The notes: a model not told the origin generated them from the sequence alone. A DNA stretch of 64,000 nucleotides from an uncultured Blautia sp. (GCF_937880195.1 NZ_CALFLA010000120.1:1-64000), one strand, 5' to 3'. Positions 16,875 to 25,943 are shown, counted from the stretch's first letter. Translations and numbers: made by a program.

Positions 16875-18563
16875 TTAATAGAAATCATTATGGAGCAGTT
16901 CATGCTCTTTACCCTTAAGAAGGGTATCGTAAAGCTCGATCACAAGAGGATTTTCATCAGATTTCTTGATGATCATGGTGTTATCCGCATTATAAAGGCC
17001 TCTTGCTCTGGCAGCCTTAGTTCTGTCACCAGCTCTTGTAGGCTGTCCTCCACCCATGATGCAGCCTCTTCTGCAGGCCATAACCTCGATGAGATGGTAT
17101 TCTGCCTCACCGTTCTTAACACGGTCCATAACGATCCTTGCATTGGCAAGTCCGCTGGCTACACAGATTTTAACCTCCATGCCCTTATATGGAACGCTGA
17201 ATTCCTTAATGCCTTCGTCACCTCGGACGCCGCACTCAGAAATCTCCCGCATGGCTTCCTTGGTATGCTCAGGACAGAGACGACGAAGAACTGCCTCTGT
17301 CACGCCTCCGGTAACTCCAAAGATCACGCCGCCGCCTGAACCAAAGCCAAAAGGCATATCGCAGGCTTCTGGATCAAGGGAAGCAAAGTCAAGGCCAAAG
17401 TTATCGATCATACGGATCAGCTCTGTAGTTGTGATAACAATGTCTGTGTCTTGCTCGCCTTTGGTAAAACTGTTTGGACGGATTGCTTCTGCCTTCTTAG
17501 CTGTACATGGCATAATAGAAACCATAACTGTCTTTTTGCCTTTGGCATTTTCCGGGTCGCGGAAATATTCCTTGATAACTGCAGACATCATTCCCTGTGG
17601 GGATCTGCAGGTAGAAATATTTGGAATATAATCTTTATACTGATCTGTAATAAATTTTACCCATGCCGGACAGCAGGAGGTAAGAAGAGGAAGGTTCTCG
17701 CCTTTTTCCACTCTCTTTAAAAACTCTGCGCTTTCCTCCATAATTGTAAGGTCGGCGCTGAATGTAGTGTCGTACACCTCGTCAAATCCCATTCTATGAA
17801 GAGCGTTGACGATCTTGCCCATAACGCTGCGTCCCTTAGGCTGTCCATAGTGATCTCCTACTGCCACGCGTACAGAAGGCGCGATCTGAGCAACCACACG
17901 GACATTCGGATCAGCAAGAGCCTCCCACACCTCATCCATGTGGGTCTTAATGGAGATCGCCCCTGTAGGACAGAATACACGGCACTGTCCGCAGTTGACG
18001 CAGTCTGTCTCTGCAATTTTTTTGTTAAAAGCCGGCATTACCATTGCCTCTGTTCCACGATAGGCAAATCCAAGGGCTCCAATTCCCTGAAGCTCCTCGC
18101 AGGCGCGTACGCAGTCGCCGCAGAGGATACATTTATTAGGATCTCTTACAATAGAAGGAGAACTTGTATCAATTTCATGGATCTCTCTTGTATTTTCAAA
18201 ACGGATCTCTCTTACCCCAAGGCGGTGAGCAAGTTCCTGAAGAATACACTCTCCGCTCTTAATACAGGTGGTACAGTCTCTGCAGTGAGCTGCAAGAAGA
18301 AGCTCCACGATCAGCTTACGGTATTTCTTGATCCTGCCGGAATTAGTATAGATCACCATTCCGTCTCTCGGCTCTTCAGAACAGGAGGCAAAGGTTCTTC
18401 CCCTGTCGTCCTCAACTGTACACAGACGGCATGCACCAAAGGTAGAAACCTCAGAATGGTAGCACAGCGTCGGTATATTGATGCCTGCCTTACGAATAAC
18501 GGTCAGGACATTTTTTTCATCGGTAAATTCTACTTTTCTACCGTCAATGGTCATTGTACCCAT
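16875..18563 (-). CDS. hydA: [FeFe] hydrogenase catalytic subunit, HydA of a bifurcating HydABC complex
   Basis: A 562 aa group A [FeFe] hydrogenase. In order it has an N-terminal [2Fe-2S] ferredoxin domain (CYHSEVSTFGACRLC), a His-Cys cluster region (HCRDCTTCIKSGEC), two [4Fe-4S] motifs (CILCGDCVRAC and CVNCGQCRVFCPTGAI) and the H-cluster domain with TSCCPAW, MPCTAKK and MACRRGC. With the NuoE- and NuoF-like subunits it should couple H2 oxidation to simultaneous reduction of ferredoxin and NAD+ (or the reverse). The third H-cluster loop reads MACRRGC where most group A enzymes have a proline, MACPGGC. A short gap separates it from hydB. The bifurcation assignment rests on family knowledge and operon order. 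Confidence 0.93.
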   Translation of the reverse strand: MGTMTIDGRKVEFTDEKNVLTVIRKAGINIPTLCYHSEVSTFGACRLCTVEDDRGRTFASCSEEPRDGMVIYTNSGRIKKYRKLIVELLLAAHCRDCTTCIKSGECILQELAHRLGVREIRFENTREIHEIDTSSPSIVRDPNKCILCGDCVRACEELQGIGALGFAYRGTEAMVMPAFNKKIAETDCVNCGQCRVFCPTGAISIKTHMDEVWEALADPNVRVVAQIAPSVRVAVGDHYGQPKGRSVMGKIVNALHRMGFDEVYDTTFSADLTIMEESAEFLKRVEKGENLPLLTSCCPAWVKFITDQYKDYIPNISTCRSPQGMMSAVIKEYFRDPENAKGKKTVMVSIMPCTAKKAEAIRPNSFTKGEQDTDIVITTTELIRMIDNFGLDFASLDPEACDMPFGFGSGGGVIFGVTGGVTEAVLRRLCPEHTKEAMREISECGVRGDEGIKEFSVPYKGMEVKICVASGLANARIVMDRVKNGEAEYHLIEVMACRRGCIMGGGQPTRAGDRTKAARARGLYNADNTMIIKKSDENPLVIELYDTLLKGKEHELLHNDFY

Positions 18564-18578
18564 CTTCGTTCCTCCCTT

Positions 18579-20450
18579 CTACGCTTCCACATAAATTGCA
18601 TCAAAGTTACAGTTATCTTTACATGCGCCGCACTTGATACAAAGATCGTTGTTAATATGATACGGGTGTTTGATCTTTCCGGTGATTGCTCCTGCCGGAC
18701 AGTTCTTGGCACATTTACCGCATCCGATACAGAATTCTTCATTAATGTGGAACTGGCGAAGGGCTGTACAAACTTTTGCACGGCATTTCTTATCGCGGAT
18801 ATGCTCCTCATATTCATCGCGGAACCGTTTCAGGGTACTGATAACAGGAAGGGGAGCGCTCTTGCCAAGTCCGCAGAGAGCCATACTCTGCACCATGGTC
18901 GCAAGCTCTTCCAGCTCGTCAAGATCTTCCATCTTACCCTTACCGCCTACGATTCTCTCCAGGATCTCCAGCATACGCTTCGTACCTTCCCGGCAGGGAA
19001 CACATTTACCGCAGCTTTCTCTCTGGGTAAAGCTCATAAAGAAACGAGCAACTTCTACCATACAGGTATTCTCATCCATAACTACAAGTCCGCCAGAACC
19101 CATAATCGCATCCAGTTTCTTGACAGAATCAAAATCCAGAGGCTGGTCAAGCTGTTCATCTACCAGACATCCGCCGGATGGTCCTCCGATCTGTACGCCT
19201 TTAAAAGCAGCGCCGCTCTTTAATCCGCCACCAATATCATAAATAATATGGCGAAGTGTTGTTCCCATGGGAACTTCAATAAGGCCTGTGTTTTCAATAG
19301 AACCTGTAAGGGAAAATGTCTTTGTTCCCGGGCTTCCCTCTGTGCCGATGGTACGGAACCAGTCTGCGCCCTGAAGGATGATCTTTGGAACATTGGCATA
19401 GGTTTCTACGTTATTCAGCACGGTTGGTTTTTCCCAAAGCCCCTTCTCAACTGTACGAGGCGGTTTTACACGGGGCATACCGCGTTTTCCTTCAATAGAG
19501 GCTGTCAAAGCTGAGCCTTCACCGCAGACAAAAGCTCCTGCGCCCCGGTTAATATGTAAATAAAAGTTTACGCCGGAACCAAGGATATTTGTTCCAAGAA
19601 GACCATAAGCCTCTGCCTGCTCAATAGCCATGCGAAGTCTCTGAACAGAAAGAGGATACTCTGCGCGGACATAGATGTAGCCGTTTTCTGCGCCTACCGC
19701 ATATGCGGCAATAACCATACCTTCGATCATCTTATAGGGATCGCCTTCCATAACAGAGCCGTCCATAAACGCTCCCGGATCTCCTTCGTCGCCGTTGCAG
19801 ACAACATAACGTGTTGTTTCTTTCTGACGGGCAACCTGTCCCCATTTTTTGCCAGCCGGGAAACCGGCTCCTCCGCGGCCGCGAAGCCCGGACTTTGTCA
19901 CTTCGTCAATTACGTCCTGGGGAGTCATATCAAAAAACGCTCTGGCCATGGCCTGGAATCCGCCTGCCGCAATATATTCGTCAATAGACTCTGCATCAAT
20001 CTGTCCGCAGTTTTCAAGAACGATTCTTGTCTGCTGGTTCAAAAACGGAATATCGTCCGGGTGAGGACAAAGCTGGTCGCGATCTCTGTAGAAAAGCCGT
20101 TCTACAGGTTGTCCGGCAAGAACTGTACGGTCTACGATCTCCTTGCAGTCCTCCACCTGTACGTGAACATACTGATAATGATAGGGTTCGATCCTTACCA
20201 GAGGTCCCAGTTCGCAAAGGCCCTGACATCCTGTCTTTACTACGCCAAGATGGGGAAGATCCTTCTGCATCTCCACCTGCACTCCCTCAAAATCTGCACA
20301 AAGCTTCACCATTTCATCATAAATCTTCTGCGCTCCGGAGGCCATACAGCCGGTACCGGAACAGACAAGGACACGGCAGGTATAGGTATTGATGGTATCC
20401 TGAACTTCTTTCTGCTTATTGAGCAGATCTTCTTTTGAAATTATACTCAT
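18579..20450 (-). CDS. hydB: NuoF-like flavoprotein subunit HydB of the bifurcating hydrogenase
   Basis: A 623 aa NADH- and FMN-binding subunit. Residues 1 to about 120 are a thioredoxin-like [2Fe-2S] domain (CSGTGCMASG). The central part carries the NADH/FMN motifs GRGGAGFPAGKKW and GDEGDPGAFMD, then SCGKCVPCREG for a [4Fe-4S] cluster. The C terminus adds two ferredoxin-type clusters (CIGCGKCAKNC, CIKCGACKDNC), the architecture of HydB/HndC rather than respiratory NuoF. Its ATG overlaps the nuoE-like stop, implying coupled translation. This is the likely site of electron bifurcation in the complex. Confidence 0.93.
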   Translation of the reverse strand: MSIISKEDLLNKQKEVQDTINTYTCRVLVCSGTGCMASGAQKIYDEMVKLCADFEGVQVEMQKDLPHLGVVKTGCQGLCELGPLVRIEPYHYQYVHVQVEDCKEIVDRTVLAGQPVERLFYRDRDQLCPHPDDIPFLNQQTRIVLENCGQIDAESIDEYIAAGGFQAMARAFFDMTPQDVIDEVTKSGLRGRGGAGFPAGKKWGQVARQKETTRYVVCNGDEGDPGAFMDGSVMEGDPYKMIEGMVIAAYAVGAENGYIYVRAEYPLSVQRLRMAIEQAEAYGLLGTNILGSGVNFYLHINRGAGAFVCGEGSALTASIEGKRGMPRVKPPRTVEKGLWEKPTVLNNVETYANVPKIILQGADWFRTIGTEGSPGTKTFSLTGSIENTGLIEVPMGTTLRHIIYDIGGGLKSGAAFKGVQIGGPSGGCLVDEQLDQPLDFDSVKKLDAIMGSGGLVVMDENTCMVEVARFFMSFTQRESCGKCVPCREGTKRMLEILERIVGGKGKMEDLDELEELATMVQSMALCGLGKSAPLPVISTLKRFRDEYEEHIRDKKCRAKVCTALRQFHINEEFCIGCGKCAKNCPAGAITGKIKHPYHINNDLCIKCGACKDNCNFDAIYVEA

Positions 20451-20926
20451 GCCTTCTCACCTCTCAATTCTTCCAGAAGCTCCACCGCCTTTTCCGGTGT
20501 CATCTTCGGGTGTACCTCATCATTTACAGTCAGTGTCGGCGCCAGTCCGCAGGCCCCAAGACAGGAAACAGTTTCTACTGTAAAAAGCATATCGTCTGTA
20601 GTATGTTTCTTATGAGTTAATCCAAGCTCTTTCATCAGGGCTTCTTTTACAGGCATGGATTTACGCACATGACAGGCGGTTCCGTCGCATACCTTGATGA
20701 TATATTTTCCCTTAGGTTCAAAAGAAAAGTTCTCGTAAAATGTAGCTACGCTGAACGCCTTGGCTTCCGTTACTCCAATCTCTTCCGCCACATAGGTAAG
20801 AAGCTCTCCCGGAAGATAACGGTATTCAGCCTGAATATCCTGCATAATGGGAATCAGTGACGCTGCTCGTCGTCCATAGCGCTCAATAATCTCGTCTGTC
20901 TTCCTGTAATAAGACTGATCTAACAT
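20447..20926 (-). CDS. hydC: NuoE-like [2Fe-2S] subunit HydC of the bifurcating hydrogenase
   Basis: A 159 aa thioredoxin-like [2Fe-2S] subunit. Ligand cysteines are visible in CDGTACH and in SCLGACGLAP, matching the NuoE pattern. It is the first gene of the hyd operon, with a strong ribosome site (AAGGAGG), and its stop overlaps hydB. It would pass electrons between the flavin of HydB and the hydrogenase. A promoter lies about 95 nt upstream. Confidence 0.93.
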   Translation of the reverse strand: MLDQSYYRKTDEIIERYGRRAASLIPIMQDIQAEYRYLPGELLTYVAEEIGVTEAKAFSVATFYENFSFEPKGKYIIKVCDGTACHVRKSMPVKEALMKELGLTHKKHTTDDMLFTVETVSCLGACGLAPTLTVNDEVHPKMTPEKAVELLEELRGEKA

Positions 20927-21277
20927 GCATTTTCCTCCTTAACGGTTTCGCTTTTTTTACTTTTACATCAGGTAAATCGTATAATTTTTGTCATTTTTTA
21001 CAGTAACTCATGCAATAATTATACACTATCACAGCAAATTCTACAAGAAAAACCTTCTGTTTTTTCTGAATTATTTTGAAATGTAGAAAAAGAATGTTAT
21101 ATTTTAGACATATCTGTTAATTAATATCCAATATCTGTTTTGATTTTCTCATTTCAAAGATATTACCTCTTTTCCTTATATGTGTTTTGTGCCTGTAAAA
21201 GTACAGAAAAAACATTGCTTTTAAAAATTATTTCCTATAATATAAGAGAAAGAAAATATCACAGAGGAGAGAATAAT
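20927..21277. other. Divergent A/T-rich promoter region between hydC and group B hydrogenase
   Basis: This 351 bp stretch holds no gene. It contains the hyd promoter on the minus strand and a weaker candidate on the plus strand (TTGCTT at 21215-21220 and TATAAT at 21236-21241, spacer only 15 nt). The sequence is strongly A/T-rich, and I see no large conserved leader structure. Confidence 0.6.
21018..21046 (-). promoter_or_regulatory. Promoter of the hydCBA operon
   Basis: The minus strand has TTGTAG (21041-21046), a 17 nt spacer and a perfect TATAAT (21018-21023). It leaves a leader of roughly 85 nt before hydC. Confidence 0.65.
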
Positions 21278-22783
21278 ATGAGAAATCTGGACACTCCAGT
21301 AAAACAGATCCGACATAAGATTTTTACAGAAGTAACACGGGTTGGCTTTGAATCTACAGATGAAACACTGATCCATGATATTGAAGCCATTCCCTACAAC
21401 ATCGTAGAGGAGCGAGCCCAGTACAGAGAAAGTATTTACCGGGAACGGGCTGTTGCCAGCGAAAGAGTCCGCCTTGCCATGGGGCTTTCCCTTCGCCCGG
21501 AAAATAAAGCGGTTCACCTTACCTCCGGTCTTGAGGCCAGCAATATTGACGAAAAATATTATGAGCCACCTCTTATGCAGGTCATTCCCTCTGCCTGTGC
21601 CGCCTGTCCTCCAAACAAGTATATTGTAAGCGACATGTGCCGCGGTTGTGTGGCTCATCCCTGTATGCAGGCATGCCCTAAAGGCGCGATTTCCATGGTA
21701 AACGGCCGTTCTTATATTGACCAGGACAAGTGTATCAAATGCGGAAAATGCAAATCCGTCTGTCCTTATGACGCGATCTCCCATAACGTCCGTCCCTGTG
21801 AACAGGCCTGCGGCGTAAAAGCTATTGGAAGCGACGAACAGGGCCGCGCCAAAATTCTGGATGATAAATGCGTTTCCTGCGGTATGTGTATGGTAAGCTG
21901 CCCATTCGGAGCGATTTCTGACAAATCTCAGATTTTCCAGCTTGCCCATTCTCTTCGTGAAGGAAACAAGATCATTGCCATCGTAGCTCCTGCTTATATC
22001 AGCCAGTTCGGTGATGACGTTACTCCGCGCAAATTTAAAACAGCGCTGGAAATCCTTGGTTTTTCTGATGTATACGAGGTAGCCCTTGGCGCAGATATCG
22101 GAGCAATTTCAGAAGCTCATCACTATGCAAATGAGGTGGCTACAGGAAACCTGCCTTTCCTTCTTACCTCCTGCTGTCCTTCCTGGTCCATGATGGCTAA
22201 AAAGTTTTTCCCGGACATGATCGACAATATCTCTCAGGAGCTTACTCCTATGGTAGCTACTGCCCGCAAAGTAAAACAGGAGCATCCTGACGCAAAGGTT
22301 GTCTTTGTCGGCCCCTGCGCCTCCAAAAAACTGGAAGCCATGAGAACAACTGTCCGAAGCGATGTGGATTTTGTAGTGACCTTTGAGGAGCTAGATGCCA
22401 TGTTTGACGCCAGAGAAATCGATCCGGCTTCTTTTGAAGGAGAAGAATCTCTTCATAACGCAACTGCCGCTGGACGGGGCTATGCAGTTGCCGGAGGAGT
22501 TGCCGGAGCTATTGAAGCCTGTCTGAAAGAATATTATCCTGACGTTCCGGTTCATATTGAACATGCGGAAACTCTTGCCGACTGCAAAAAAATGCTGACC
22601 CTTGCCAAAGCAGGCAAGCTAAAGGGCTGTATGATCGAAGGTATGGCATGTCCAGGCGGATGTATGGGCGGAGCTGGAACCAACGTTCCTTTTACCAAGT
22701 CCTCCAAAGCTCTGAAAAAGTATCTTGCAGAATCCTCAAAAAAACTGCCGGAAAAAGAACTGGAAGAAATTCATTTGGATTAA
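21278..22783 (+). CDS. Group B [FeFe] hydrogenase (single-subunit, ferredoxin-type)
   Basis: A 501 aa monomeric [FeFe] hydrogenase. Ferredoxin-like clusters occur at CRGCVAHPCMQACPKGAI, CIKCGKCKSVCPYDAI and CVSCGMCMVSCPFGAI. The H-cluster loops are TSCCPSW, GPCASKK and GMACPGGCMGG. It lacks the N-terminal [2Fe-2S] and His-Cys domains of the bifurcating HydA across the intergenic region, and fits group B enzymes, whose partner is thought to be ferredoxin. The start at 21278 has GAGGAGAG upstream; a longer frame from 21140 lacks support. Transcription is divergent from the hydCBA operon. A direct physiological role (H2 evolution or redox balance) is inferred only. Confidence 0.92.
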   Translation: MRNLDTPVKQIRHKIFTEVTRVGFESTDETLIHDIEAIPYNIVEERAQYRESIYRERAVASERVRLAMGLSLRPENKAVHLTSGLEASNIDEKYYEPPLMQVIPSACAACPPNKYIVSDMCRGCVAHPCMQACPKGAISMVNGRSYIDQDKCIKCGKCKSVCPYDAISHNVRPCEQACGVKAIGSDEQGRAKILDDKCVSCGMCMVSCPFGAISDKSQIFQLAHSLREGNKIIAIVAPAYISQFGDDVTPRKFKTALEILGFSDVYEVALGADIGAISEAHHYANEVATGNLPFLLTSCCPSWSMMAKKFFPDMIDNISQELTPMVATARKVKQEHPDAKVVFVGPCASKKLEAMRTTVRSDVDFVVTFEELDAMFDAREIDPASFEGEESLHNATAAGRGYAVAGGVAGAIEACLKEYYPDVPVHIEHAETLADCKKMLTLAKAGKLKGCMIEGMACPGGCMGGAGTNVPFTKSSKALKKYLAESSKKLPEKELEEIHLD

Positions 22784-23146
22784 ACCAGAAAATCCCCTCA
22801 GGCCGGGAGTTTTATCTCCTGCCTGAAGCTGGGAATTGCTTCCATCAAAGACCCATTTCCCCTCTTCTTTCCGGTAGTTTACAAAGACTACTTCTTTACA
22901 TCTCCATTCTGACTTACATGATCGCTGCCCTTCATAAAACTTTTATTTTCTGTTACTATCATTTTATTAAAATTTCTGCTAAACTGATTTTATAGGGAGG
23001 AAAATCTGGAACATTTACAAAGGATAACCCCTGCTTTGCAGGAGAAATATAGACAATAACGTTATTGTAAACTGAGCAAGCAATAAACCAAAGACATTCC
23101 AACATACAAAAGATACCTACAACTTACAATCCTAAGGAAGTGTCTT
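22784..23146 (+). other. Intergenic region with stem-loop and 16-bp palindrome
   Basis: This 363 bp stretch holds no convincing gene. A hairpin (TCAGGC/GCCTGA extended by GGAG/CTCC, 22798-22826) lies just after the hydrogenase stop but has no T-run. A perfect palindrome, ACAATAACGTTATTGT, lies at 23053-23068, about 80 nt before the next gene, and could be an operator. No clear promoter was found. Confidence 0.5.
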
Positions 23147-24067
23147 ATGGCAAAGAAAAACCATGAGGATGTGATCATGAAAATGGGTATTGATTTTTTT
23201 CGTGATACCATCCTGAAATCTCTGGGAATTGATTTTCAGTTTGTAGATTCCGGTCCTACGGAGCTGATTGAGCTAAGTATCCATTCCTTATATATGGATT
23301 TTACTTTTCTCACCACTGGCGGCTTCTACATACATATCGAATTTCAGACTACTGACGGCGGCGAGCCTGACCTTCGCAGGTTTCACGCCTATGAAGCTGT
23401 TTTTTCTCACAAAACCGGAAAGAAGGTTTATACTTATGTGGTTTTTTCCGGCGGCATCCGCTCTGCAAAAACAGAGCTGGACTGCGGAATCAACAAATAT
23501 TCCGTAATCCCTGTCTATCTGAAAGACAGGGATGCCGACCAGGTATTCCAGCGGTTAAAGGAGAAAAAACAACGGAAAGAGGTTCTGACTACAGAGGACT
23601 TTGCTTTTCTTTCCCTGACGCCTTTGATGTCAGGAAGCCTTGGACGAAAGGACTCCATTAAGGAAGCCCTTCTCCTTGCCAAGCAGAGCAGAGAAACCGC
23701 TGCTGAAAAAGCTACTGCCATGCTTTACGCACTGGCTGACAAGTTCCTTAATAGCGCAGAACTGGAAGAAATCAAGGAGGTGGTTGCAATGACAAGACTT
23801 GGACAAATGATTTTTGACGACGGCATTCAGCAGGGTGTTCAAAAAGGTCTAACCCAAGGTATACAGCAAGGATTGAGCCAGGGTATACAACAAGGGTTGA
23901 CTCAAGGGATTCAGCAGGGCCTAACTCAGGGACAAACTTCCAAAAGCCGCGAGATCATTCTCCGTATGTTGGCCAAAAAGCAGTTCTCCCATGAAGAGAT
24001 TGCTGACCTGGTTGGCGTTTCAGTGGATGAGGTTGCCCGGATTGCCAAAACTTCTGAGTCTAAATGA
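23147..24067 (+). CDS. Rpn/PD-(D/E)XK-type nuclease-transposase family protein with Gly-Gln repeat tail
   Basis: A 306 aa protein. The N-terminal two thirds (about 1-215) resembles the Rpn (recombination-promoting nuclease / YhgA-like) PD-(D/E)XK group, with an IHIEFQT core strand followed by RRFHAYEAVF. After about residue 225 the sequence becomes a four-residue repeat, G-[I/V/L]-x-[Q/K], running for about ten units. A short helical end (EEIADLVGVSVDEVARI) resembling a helix-turn-helix follows. The start has AAGGAAG upstream. Such genes are often multicopy and mobile in Firmicutes. Nuclease activity and mobility here are inferred from family. Confidence 0.8.
   Translation: MAKKNHEDVIMKMGIDFFRDTILKSLGIDFQFVDSGPTELIELSIHSLYMDFTFLTTGGFYIHIEFQTTDGGEPDLRRFHAYEAVFSHKTGKKVYTYVVFSGGIRSAKTELDCGINKYSVIPVYLKDRDADQVFQRLKEKKQRKEVLTTEDFAFLSLTPLMSGSLGRKDSIKEALLLAKQSRETAAEKATAMLYALADKFLNSAELEEIKEVVAMTRLGQMIFDDGIQQGVQKGLTQGIQQGLSQGIQQGLTQGIQQGLTQGQTSKSREIILRMLAKKQFSHEEIADLVGVSVDEVARIAKTSESK
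23822..23932 (+). repeat. In-frame 24-nt tandem repeat coding for GIQQGLTQ units
   Basis: The reading frame repeats an eight-residue unit, GIQQGLTQ, made of two related tetrapeptides, about four to five times with small variations (GIQQGVQK, GIQQGLSQ). The copies differ mostly at synonymous positions, so it is an old or selected protein repeat and not a fresh slippage event. Such repeats can change unit number between strains. Confidence 0.8.
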
Positions 24068-24118
24068 ATATAATCGAACAGAAGGCAACCGTTCTTCAGC
24101 CAGGCTCCTGCTCGATTA

Positions 24119-24167
24119 GAAAAATTTCAGGGGCAGATGTGACGCGTATGGATCACATCTGCCCCTG
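24119..24167 (-). terminator. Strong terminator downstream of the secreted-protein gene
   Basis: A 15 bp perfect stem, CAGGGGCAGATGTGA (24128-24142) with TCACATCTGCCCCTG (24153-24167), is followed on the minus strand by AAATTTTTCT. It lies 70 nt past the stop of the minus-strand gene and between convergent genes. Confidence 0.85.
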
Positions 24168-24237
24168 TTCGGACACATCGATTTCCCGATAGTTCTTTTT
24201 TTATCATATACTTTATTCCAGAACTATTTCATATTTT

Positions 24238-25035
24238 TCATTTCATAAAATATACGTACTCGTTTAAGTAAGCTCTCTCATAATCACTAAAATTATCATA
24301 TATCTTACCGTTTATAGTGTCTGTTCCTTCCATATACTCAATTCTTCTCAATTCACTAAATCGGCTGCTTACCATAAGATGCAAGATAAAATCATTATTA
24401 TTTCGAATCAGATCAGCAAAGGTAGTTCCATAATTCTTACAGAGCTCCTCACTGTCCTTATAATTCTCAGCCTGTTCCATGTCTTTAATGTAAGTTTCCG
24501 TCATTTCAGATAATTCCTGATCTGTAGGATAAAACCCTTCTTTTTTGGCATATTCCAAACGCTTTCTGTCCTGATCCTGTGACAGCAGATATTGAACTGT
24601 TTCAATCGGCATACTTACACTGGAATCTATTTTCTGTATATTTACAATATCCGTGATTCCTTCTGCATTTTCATAAAATATACCCTCGCCTGTTTCCATA
24701 TACCATTTGTCATTCTGGGAGAAAAAATAAAACTTCTCTTTTGTCCCATCCTTGTGGATCAGTAAAATACCATAGAAATCTGCTCCCCTGTTCAGCGTAT
24801 CCTGCATATCTTCTCCCACAGGCGTCACGCATTCCAGAAGATCTAATATCTCCTCCAATTTTCTCTTTCCGGCGTTGTCCAGGTCCATACGCATGGTTCC
24901 TAGCTGTAACTGTACAATACTTTCTGAATCCTCAATCATTATTCCAGACGGTTCAGCCGAAGCCATTGTCATATGAGCGGATCCTGAAATACCAATACAC
25001 AAAATCATAAAAGGGAATAAATATTTTAATTTCAT
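24238..25035 (-). CDS. Secreted protein of unknown function
   Basis: A 265 aa protein that I do not recognise. It begins with a signal peptide (basic MKLK, hydrophobic core to about residue 22, likely cleavage in the SAHMTMASAEP region). The rest is acidic and soluble, with no cysteine cluster or repeat that I can see. The phrase EKFYFFSQNDKWYMETGEG hints at a small beta-rich domain. It lies 110 nt downstream of the glucosaminidase gene in the same direction and has its own strong terminator, so it may be the last gene of that transcript or separate. A YXX-type lipoprotein cysteine is not evident. Confidence 0.6.
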   Translation of the reverse strand: MKLKYLFPFMILCIGISGSAHMTMASAEPSGIMIEDSESIVQLQLGTMRMDLDNAGKRKLEEILDLLECVTPVGEDMQDTLNRGADFYGILLIHKDGTKEKFYFFSQNDKWYMETGEGIFYENAEGITDIVNIQKIDSSVSMPIETVQYLLSQDQDRKRLEYAKKEGFYPTDQELSEMTETYIKDMEQAENYKDSEELCKNYGTTFADLIRNNNDFILHLMVSSRFSELRRIEYMEGTDTINGKIYDNFSDYERAYLNEYVYFMK

Positions 25036-25145
25036 ACGTATATCTCCTGATTTTTCTATATATTTGATATATTTTCAGTCTACCATATTGCTATTTAAAA
25101 TCTGTAAAATAAACCTGACACCTCTGAAATGAATAAAATAAGTTT

Positions 25146-25943
25146 TTATTCTTCCTTCAAATCTGTAAGCAGTGTCCGCAACTTCTCTCCATACCCGGAT
25201 CCCGCTGCCCAGCCTCCTCCATTTGGATTTTCCTGGATTCCCAGCCACTCTACATAAGGGGCCGAACCTCTTTTTACCATATCAAATCTAAAATCTACAA
25301 GATCTTCTTCCAGATCTTCTGTACTCGCATATGCTTTCAAATGCTGTACCTGAGCTTTTATCCCTGTTCGGACATCTGGATAGGAGTTTCCCTGAACGCC
25401 TCCCCCTGTTGTTCCAAGACCTGAAAAATTAAATTGGGATTCCACTGCGTCTCCTCCAAACTGAAGCCATCCCGTTTCCAGCATAGCCTGAACAAATACC
25501 ACTTCCCCCCGAACTCCCTCTTTTTCTGATTCCTCCAGGATGATCATGCAGAAATCATCAATAGTTTCCGCGCCTCCTTCTTTCAGAGAGTCTGGATATT
25601 CTGCTCCCTGTTCCTCATAAAGAGAAGTCATTTCATCCAGTGTAACAGTTGTAACGCCCATGATCGTATAATAATCATAGGTATTATCTGTAGAGTCATC
25701 CACAAATCCCTCTGTCCCCGGTCCAGTTGTTATTTCATAAGACGGCTTGTGAATCTGTCCCTCGCCAGAATGGTCCACAGTATCCTCTTCTGCCTTCTCC
25801 ACGCCAAATACGCTTTGTTCATTAGCTTTGTTCCTGCTCTCCTTTAATTCTTCTCCTTTAACAAAAACAGGCGCTCCGAAAATCAGAGCGCCCGTCAGGA
25901 TAAGATTTATCAAGAAGAGCAAATTCTTCTGAAAAAAAATCAT
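25146..25943 (-). CDS. Secreted glucosaminidase-domain protein (peptidoglycan hydrolase-like)
   Basis: A 265 aa protein with a signal peptide or N-terminal membrane segment (about residues 5-27) and a linker rich in acidic residues and threonine. A C-terminal glucosaminidase (endo-beta-N-acetylglucosaminidase) domain spans about 120-260. The segment VQAMLETGWLQFGG carries the likely catalytic glutamate, and FNFSGLGTTGG is typical of the fold. It probably acts on peptidoglycan outside the cell. Its ATG overlaps the folD stop by 4 nt, so it appears to be translated with a C1-metabolism operon, an unexpected partner. Whether this overlap has functional meaning is open. Confidence 0.82.
   Translation of the reverse strand: MIFFQKNLLFLINLILTGALIFGAPVFVKGEELKESRNKANEQSVFGVEKAEEDTVDHSGEGQIHKPSYEITTGPGTEGFVDDSTDNTYDYYTIMGVTTVTLDEMTSLYEEQGAEYPDSLKEGGAETIDDFCMIILEESEKEGVRGEVVFVQAMLETGWLQFGGDAVESQFNFSGLGTTGGGVQGNSYPDVRTGIKAQVQHLKAYASTEDLEEDLVDFRFDMVKRGSAPYVEWLGIQENPNGGGWAAGSGYGEKLRTLLTDLKEE

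Noticed and set aside
17796..19223. Long open frame on the plus strand antisense to hydA and hydB
   Set aside because: It overlaps two well-supported hydrogenase genes in the opposite direction, has no ribosome site and reads as cysteine/serine-rich text expected from the reverse of conserved iron-sulfur proteins.
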